In this document: positions 6,175 through 10,105 of the stretch, one piece after another | How the letters are laid out: every line of letters begins with the position of its first letter | Position numbering within the stretch: the stretch's first letter is position 1 | Source of the DNA: an uncultured Clostridia bacterium | GTDB lineage: Bacteria; Bacillota; Clostridia; Christensenellales; UBA1242 | Assembly (NCBI GenBank): GCA_905236445.1 | Contig: CAJOPQ010000053.1 | Coordinates: forward strand, 1 to 10,105 | DNA: 10,105 bases | Direction: 5' to 3' | Notes under the pieces: model-generated | Database searches by the model: none | What the model saw: only the letters and a program-made list of their open reading frames with translations | What the model was told of the DNA's origin: nothing | Translations under genes and position numbers: made by a program

Positions 6175-7941
6175 ATGAAGAAAAAATCATTCTTTATTGG
6201 AGCGACTGTACTTGCAGTTGGGGGAGTTTTAGCAAAGATATTAGGAGCTTTCTACAAAATACCTCTAACACATATTCTCGGTGCCAATGGAATGGGGGTG
6301 TATTATCTGGTATTTCCATTCTATTCTCTGGCTTTAATAATCTCTAGTAGTGGCCTTAGTGTCGCTGTGACAAAATTAGTTGCACAAGCAAGGAGTAAGT
6401 TTCATCGCAAAACAGAACAAAAAATTTTAAAAATTGCAATATTATATTCTATAATTTTGTCTACAATATTGTTGATATTAACGATAATTTTAGCAAAATC
6501 TTTCAGTTATCTGCAAGGCAATGCAAACGCATATTATAGTTATTTGGCTATTGCGCCAGCAATTGTTTTTGCATCTATCTTATCTGTAATCAAAGGGTAT
6601 TTTCAAGGTGTAGAGAATATGCTGCCATCTAGTATATCTTTACTAATTGAGCAGACGGGCAGGTTGGTCTTTGGTCTACTGTTTGCATATTCACTAATGG
6701 ATCGAGGGCTACAATATGCTGTACTAGGGGCCACATTGGGAGTGTCTTTATCCGAACTTATCGCAATGATTTATCTTGTTATCAAATACGCAGTATATAA
6801 GAGGAAAGATTTTTATAATTTCTTCGAGAGCAGAAAAGTGGAGGGTAAAGAAAGAACAACATTATTGAAATCAAAGTGTGTTGAGTTAAACCGTGGCAGA
6901 TTGCACAATAAGAAATTAATGAAAAGATGTAAGTGTGGTGAATGTAAATATTATGTTAGCAATGTAGACATATCAACGACTAAAGATATATCTAAGCGAT
7001 TAATCAAATATGCCATTCCTAGTACGCTAGCCAGTCTTATTGCTCCACTCACAGTTTTTGTCGATAGTTTTCTGGTAATCAATTTGCTTACTAATAGTGG
7101 TTATACAACAACAATTGCAACAAGCTTGTATGGAATGAGTAATGGAATTGTTTCGAGTCTAATCAGTCTACCTATAGTTATCATATCAGCGCTATCTACT
7201 ACAATAGTTCCCAATTTGAGTAGTTCGATAGAGTTAAACTCTAACGATACTGTTGTTACTAAAACCAATTTCTTTATAAAATTTGCATGGATAATAGCAC
7301 TTCCTATGTTTTTGCTATTTTTACTTTTTGCTCCAGAGATTATAGACCTGCTTTACTCTGGTGGATTGTCTACAAAAGTGCTCGATGAATTTGCTTTCTC
7401 ATACAGAATATTAGCTGTAAGTTCTGTGACAATAATATATAATGCTTTCTTGTATACTTTCATCGCCATACTTAACGCTTTTGACAAACCACAAATTCCA
7501 TTCTACGTACAATGTGTAGCGTTGGTGATTAGGACAATGCTTACATTTGTGTTGGTGTCTATTCCATCACTCAACGTTTTTGGATTACTTATTGCCAATA
7601 CAGTTTTTCTAATAATTTCTTGTATTGGTTGTATTGTGAAGATCAAAGATTTAGTGCCAATCAAGGTTAATATAAGATCATATCTAGTAGCGCCAATTGT
7701 AAGTATTGCAGTTGCTGGACTTATAGGTTATGGAATTAAAAAATTAACTATGACTATACTTCCACCATGGCTATTAATGTTAACTGTAGGAGGGGTAATT
7801 GTCTTTATGTATATTGTGTTATTACTTAGTCTCAAAGTATTCAGTGTCAAAGAGTGGGCGTATCTACCAATTCCAAAAAAACTTATCAAATTTTTACCCA
7901 AAAAGATAAGAGAGAAAATAAACTTAATACCTACAGAATAA
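6175..7941 (+). CDS. SpoVB/MurJ-like polysaccharide flippase with a four-cysteine insertion
   Basis: This is a MOP-superfamily lipid-linked oligosaccharide flippase (SpoVB/YabM/MurJ group) of the cytoplasmic membrane, expected to act in peptidoglycan, spore cortex or surface polysaccharide export. The N-terminus has the family pattern: a first helix GATVLAVGGVLAKILGAFYKIPL, then LGANGMGVYYLVFP. Many hydrophobic segments follow, roughly 14 in total, and the tail is basic and cytoplasmic (IPKKLIKFLPKKIREK). The total of 588 residues is longer than the usual 500-540. The excess sits in the central loop, residues about 220-275, which is highly basic and holds cysteines 235, 252, 254 and 257 (the last three as CKCGEC). 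The ATG at 6175 is chosen, 7 bases after the spoVT stop. The ribosome binding site is weak (TAGG, 6161-6164), so translation is probably coupled to spoVT. Confidence 0.85.
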   Translation: MKKKSFFIGATVLAVGGVLAKILGAFYKIPLTHILGANGMGVYYLVFPFYSLALIISSSGLSVAVTKLVAQARSKFHRKTEQKILKIAILYSIILSTILLILTIILAKSFSYLQGNANAYYSYLAIAPAIVFASILSVIKGYFQGVENMLPSSISLLIEQTGRLVFGLLFAYSLMDRGLQYAVLGATLGVSLSELIAMIYLVIKYAVYKRKDFYNFFESRKVEGKERTTLLKSKCVELNRGRLHNKKLMKRCKCGECKYYVSNVDISTTKDISKRLIKYAIPSTLASLIAPLTVFVDSFLVINLLTNSGYTTTIATSLYGMSNGIVSSLISLPIVIISALSTTIVPNLSSSIELNSNDTVVTKTNFFIKFAWIIALPMFLLFLLFAPEIIDLLYSGGLSTKVLDEFAFSYRILAVSSVTIIYNAFLYTFIAILNAFDKPQIPFYVQCVALVIRTMLTFVLVSIPSLNVFGLLIANTVFLIISCIGCIVKIKDLVPIKVNIRSYLVAPIVSIAVAGLIGYGIKKLTMTILPPWLLMLTVGGVIVFMYIVLLLSLKVFSVKEWAYLPIPKKLIKFLPKKIREKINLIPTE

Positions 7942-7973
7942 AAAAATGGCATCTAATTATGATGTCATTTTTT
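7941..7973. terminator. Bidirectional terminator between the flippase gene and HU
   Basis: A 13-bp stem with one G-T wobble, left arm 7941-7953 (ends ATGGCATC) and right arm 7961-7973 (begins GATGTCAT), has a 7-base loop. It is flanked by six A and six T, so it works in both directions. It serves the convergent flippase and HU genes and starts on the last base of the flippase stop codon. Confidence 0.9.
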
Positions 7974-8005
7974 CCATTTTCCTAAAATCGTTTTTTAAAA
8001 ATGGT

Positions 8006-8278
8006 TTAGTTAAGAGCGTCTTTAAGAGCTTTAGCACATTTGAAAGTTGCAGCTTTGCTTGCAGGAACTTTAACTTTTTCTTTAGTTCTAGGGTTGATAC
8101 TAGTTCTTGGTTTTCTAGTCTTAGCAACGAACTTTCCTAGTCCGGCAATAGCAACTTCTTCGCCTGCCTTAAGGGCTTTAGTAGTAACGTCGATAAATTC
8201 TTCAATAACAACAGCAACTTCTTTCTGAGTTAAATCAGTTTTGTCGGCAATAACTTTTACTAAATCGTTTTTATTCAT
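8006..8278 (-). CDS. hup: HU-family DNA-binding protein
   Basis: HU is a small dimeric nucleoid protein that bends DNA with little sequence preference. The 90-residue length is exactly that of the family. The N-terminal helices (NKNDLVKVIADKTDLTQKE), the GLGKF turn, the basic beta arm containing the intercalating proline (INPRT) and the C-terminal VPASKAATFKCAKALKDALN are all present. The arm tip reads TSINPRTKEKV where most HU proteins have TGRNPxTGE, a mild deviation. AAGGAG (plus 8287-8292) lies 8 bases before the ATG. The gene has a TGG-TATAAT extended -10 promoter upstream and points towards the flippase gene. Whether it is HU or IHF-like cannot matter here, since Firmicutes normally have only HU. 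Confidence 0.95.
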   Translation of the reverse strand: MNKNDLVKVIADKTDLTQKEVAVVIEEFIDVTTKALKAGEEVAIAGLGKFVAKTRKPRTSINPRTKEKVKVPASKAATFKCAKALKDALN

Positions 8279-8293
8279 ACTTTTATCTCCTTC

Positions 8294-8347
8294 TTAAGTG
8301 ATACCAAATTATACCATACTATAGTTAATGACACCAAACATTTTGGT
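8294..8347. promoter_or_regulatory. Repeated TTTGGT boxes around the HU promoter, operator-like
   Basis: On the minus strand TTTGGTATCACTTAA (plus 8294-8308) and TTTGGTGTCATTAA (plus 8325-8338) form an imperfect direct repeat either side of the HU -10 region. The second box is also the left half of a perfect inverted repeat, ACCAAA-CAT-TTTGGT (8333-8347). This arrangement suggests binding of a dimeric regulator, which could be HU itself or an unknown protein. Confidence 0.4.
8308..8316 (-). promoter_or_regulatory. Extended -10 promoter of HU
   Basis: Read on the minus strand, TGGTATAAT combines a perfect TATAAT (8308-8313) with an upstream TG, the extended -10 form. The -35 region (about 8331-8336) is poor and overlaps an inverted repeat, so an activator or repressor could act there. 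Confidence 0.6.
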
Positions 8348-8359
8348 ACAATTTTAATG

Positions 8360-8405
8360 AATTTTGCCACTTTTAAGGCAAAATTAACCATAAATTAGCT
8401 AATTT
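8360..8405. repeat. Two further palindromes between HU and dus
   Basis: AATTTTGCC (8360-8368) and GGCAAAATT (8377-8385) form a 9-bp inverted repeat with an 8-base spacer. AAATTAGCTAATTT (8392-8405) is a perfect 14-base palindrome. Neither has a T-run of terminator type. They occupy the middle of the 220-base divergent region that otherwise holds no gene. Confidence 0.45.
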
Positions 8406-8449
8406 TTAAGAAAATTATTCGAAAATGTTTCAAATTTTTCCTTTCCCAG

Positions 8450-8485
8450 TATAATATTGCAATATTTCTAGTTATATGATATACT
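8450..8485 (+). promoter_or_regulatory. Promoter region of dus with a palindrome over the -35
   Basis: An extended -10, TGATATACT (8477-8485), has TTGCAA (8458-8463) 16 bases upstream. A second possible -10, TATAAT, is at 8450-8455. AATATTGCAATATT (8453-8466), a 14-base palindrome, covers the -35 of the first and overlaps the -10 of the second. A regulator bound there would affect both. Confidence 0.5.
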
Positions 8486-8498
8486 TGCTAAAGTTAAG

Positions 8499-9437
8499 AT
8501 GAAAATAGGTAATATAGAACTACATAACAACTTAATTCTAGCACCAATGGCAGGGGTAACTGACATAGCTTTTCGCTCCCTTTGTGTGTCGGAGGGTGCA
8601 GATTATGCAGTAACAGAAATGGTTAGTGTTAAGGCCTTAGAATATAGAAATGAGAAAACATTTGATTTGTTAAGAACGGCTGATAACGAGAAGATCAAAG
8701 TTGTACAATTATTCGGCTATGAGCCAGAGTCCTTTGCCAATGTAGTGCAGATGCCTGAGTTGGATAAGTTCGATATTATAGATATCAATATGGGCTGTCC
8801 TATGCCAAAAGTTGCAGACAACGGATCGGGATCTGCTTTGATGAAAAATATGGAGCTTGCACGTGAGATAATCAAGGCTTGCGTAAATGCTACAGATAAG
8901 CCAGTGACGGTTAAATTTCGAAAGGGTTGGGACGATGAATCGTGCAATGCCGTTGAATTTGCTAAGATGTGTGAGTCGGCTGGAGCAAGTGCAATTACAA
9001 TTCACCCAAGGACGAGGGAGCAGTATTATAGTGGCAAAGCAGATTGGAATATTGCAAGACAAATAAAAGAAGCGGTAACAATTCCAGTTATTATTAGTGG
9101 AGATATAGTAGATGTTCAATCCTATCACAAGGCTCTAGAAATTACAGGCTGTGATGCTGTGATGATTGGTAGAGGTGCACTTGGCAATCCTTCCATATTT
9201 AGTTCTCTAAGAGGGGAAAAATCGCAATACTCCACTTATGATTTTATTGTTAGACATATAGATATTTTGAGACAATATTATTCTGATTCATTGATTGTAA
9301 AATATATGCGCAAGCATTTGTTATGGTATCTTAAAAGTTACCAAAATAGCAAAACTATTAAGTCTGAAATTGTCACATATAACAGCATCGATGAAGTGTT
9401 AAATGTACTCAAAAAATTTTTTGACAAAGAAACTTAA
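8499..9437 (+). CDS. dusB: tRNA-dihydrouridine synthase, DusB-like
   Basis: Dus enzymes are FMN-dependent and use NADPH to reduce uridines in the tRNA D-loop. The 312-residue protein shows the TIM-barrel signatures in order: LAPMAGVTD (14-22), VQLFGYEP, DINMGCPMPK with the catalytic cysteine C100, SALMKN, PVTVKFRKGWD, IHPRTREQYYSGKADW, VIISGDI, and the phosphate-binding MIGRGALGNP. A short helical RNA-binding tail follows. Among bacterial Dus proteins the sequence is nearest to DusB by eye, which is the usual form in Firmicutes. The ATG at 8499 matches the family N-terminus (KIGNIEL) but has no ribosome binding site. The likely transcription start is only about 7 bases upstream, so translation may be leaderless. 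The gene ends inside its own terminator. Confidence 0.93.
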   Translation: MKIGNIELHNNLILAPMAGVTDIAFRSLCVSEGADYAVTEMVSVKALEYRNEKTFDLLRTADNEKIKVVQLFGYEPESFANVVQMPELDKFDIIDINMGCPMPKVADNGSGSALMKNMELAREIIKACVNATDKPVTVKFRKGWDDESCNAVEFAKMCESAGASAITIHPRTREQYYSGKADWNIARQIKEAVTIPVIISGDIVDVQSYHKALEITGCDAVMIGRGALGNPSIFSSLRGEKSQYSTYDFIVRHIDILRQYYSDSLIVKYMRKHLLWYLKSYQNSKTIKSEIVTYNSIDEVLNVLKKFFDKET

Positions 9438-9457
9438 AGATTTTCTTTGTCTTTTTT
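9423..9457 (+). terminator. Terminator overlapping the 3' end of dus
   Basis: GACAAAGAAA (9423-9432) pairs perfectly with TTTCTTTGTC (9442-9451), followed by six T (9452-9457). The stop codon of dus (9435-9437) lies in the loop and the left arm is coding sequence. Confidence 0.92.
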
Positions 9458-9523
9458 ATTTTTTTTAAAATGCAATAATTTAACTTTTTGTGAAAAATTT
9501 ATCATAAAGTCAAGATAATCTTT

Positions 9524-9558
9524 TTGCGAAAAACGCAACTTGATGTATACTCTATAAT
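9524..9558 (+). promoter_or_regulatory. Promoter of pgk with an inverted repeat
   Basis: TTGCGA (9524-9529) and TATACT (9546-9551) are 16 bases apart. A perfect TATAAT (9553-9558) also lies just downstream but without a matching -35. The inverted repeat TTGCG-AAAAA-CGCAA (9524-9538) covers the -35 and could be an operator. Confidence 0.5.
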
Positions 9559-9582
9559 GTAAAAAAGATAAAGGGGTAAAAA

Positions 9583-10105
9583 ATGGACAAAAAGACAATA
9601 CGTGATATTGATATCAAATGCAAAAAAGTATTAATTAGAGTAGATTTCAATGTACCTATGGTTGAAGGTAAGATTACAGACGACAATAGAATTGTGGAAG
9701 CAATTCCTACAATTAAATATGTAATAGACAACGGTGGAGCAGCTATTCTTATGAGCCATTTGGGAAGACCGGATGGCCAAGTTGTGAAGAAATATTCTCT
9801 TGCTCCAGTTGCAGATAGATTAAGTAAATTAATTGACAAACCAGTAATTATGGCAGAAGATGTTGTAGGTGAAGATGCTGTTGCAAAAGCAAAAGATTTG
9901 AAAGCAGGCGAAATATTACTTCTTGAAAATTTGAGATTCGAAGCTGGTGAAGAAGAGAATGAAGAGACTTTTACCAAGAAACTTGCAAGTCTAGGTGATG
10001 TATATATTAATGATGCTTTTGGAACTGCTCATAGAAAGCACGCATCTACATATGGCATTGCAAAATTGTTGCCAAATGCAGTAGGTTTTCTTATTGAGAA
10101 AGAAT
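9583..10105 (+). CDS. pgk: Phosphoglycerate kinase, N-terminal part (runs off the window)
   Basis: Phosphoglycerate kinase transfers phosphate from 1,3-bisphosphoglycerate to ADP in glycolysis. The 174 complete codons in the window cover most of the N-terminal, 3-phosphoglycerate-binding domain. Visible signatures are RVDFNVP, the SHLGRPDG loop, LLLENLRF and [16 protein letters not shown]. The gene normally encodes about 395 residues, so more than half is outside. AAGGGG (9571-9576) lies 6 bases before the ATG. It has its own promoter and is separated from dus by a terminator. The gene next to it in the usual glycolytic cluster, gap, is not upstream, so here pgk begins its own transcription unit. 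Confidence 0.97.
   Translation, partial: MDKKTIRDIDIKCKKVLIRVDFNVPMVEGKITDDNRIVEAIPTIKYVIDNGGAAILMSHLGRPDGQVVKKYSLAPVADRLSKLIDKPVIMAEDVVGEDAVAKAKDLKAGEILLLENLRFEAGEEENEETFTKKLASLGDVYINDAFGTAHRKHASTYGIAKLLPNAVGFLIEKE

Noticed and set aside
8709..9128. Reverse-strand frames inside dus
   Set aside because: The dus frame carries all family motifs, and the opposite frames have no start signals or domains.
9538..9558. TTGATG (9540-9545) with TATAAT (9553-9558) as the pgk promoter
   Set aside because: The spacer is only 7 bases, too short for RNA polymerase.
9552..9977. Reverse-strand frame of 141 codons inside pgk
   Set aside because: It is a shadow of the pgk gene, which is truncated by the window end but clear from RVDFNVP, SHLGRP and NDAFGTAHR.
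1..10105. Mobile element, CRISPR array, defence or toxin-antitoxin island
   Set aside because: No transposase, integrase, regularly spaced repeats or defence-type domains were seen. The gene content is core housekeeping with even base composition. The AbrB-like gene has no toxin partner and matches SpoVT in length.

Overview
The window is AT-rich (about one third G+C by eye) and reads as chromosomal DNA of a low-GC Gram-positive bacterium (Firmicutes), most likely a clostridial lineage. The reasons are a SpoVT-type sporulation regulator followed by a SpoVB/MurJ-like polysaccharide flippase, a RecD2-ComFC pair, an rplM-rpsI operon, strong AAGGAG-type ribosome binding sites, and several TTGACA/TATAAT promoters. 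The standard genetic code is used, and all nine genes whose ends are visible stop with TAA. No transposase, phage gene, CRISPR array, tRNA or rRNA gene was found.

Layout. Positions 1-125 hold a terminator of an upstream gene and another inverted repeat. Positions 351-896 (minus) encode a small P-loop kinase. It is followed in the same frame, directly behind its stop codon, by 74 more open codons without a usable start (126-350). A divergent promoter region (about 924-1075) separates it from recD2 (plus), which overlaps a comFC-like gene. A strong promoter and a leader with competing folds (4128-4264) then drive rplM-rpsI, which ends at a 12-bp terminator. Next comes a stretch of about 480 bases without a gene. 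It holds a perfect consensus promoter and a structured transcript of about 215 nt with its own terminator (5333-5547), which I could not assign to a known RNA class. Downstream lie spoVT and a flippase gene carrying an unusual four-cysteine insertion. A bidirectional terminator separates these from a convergent HU gene. A 205-base region rich in inverted repeats lies between HU and a divergent dus gene. The window ends inside pgk.

How the genes fit together. Most are housekeeping: DNA repair and uptake (recD2, comFC), translation (rplM, rpsI, dus), nucleoid structure (HU) and glycolysis (pgk). SpoVT plus the flippase is the recognisable sporulation/cell-envelope pair known from the Bacillus spoVT-yabM region. 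A mazG-like gene, often found after this pair, is absent here. The most interesting parts are non-coding: the unassigned RNA in front of spoVT, the rplM leader, and the palindrome cluster between HU and dus.
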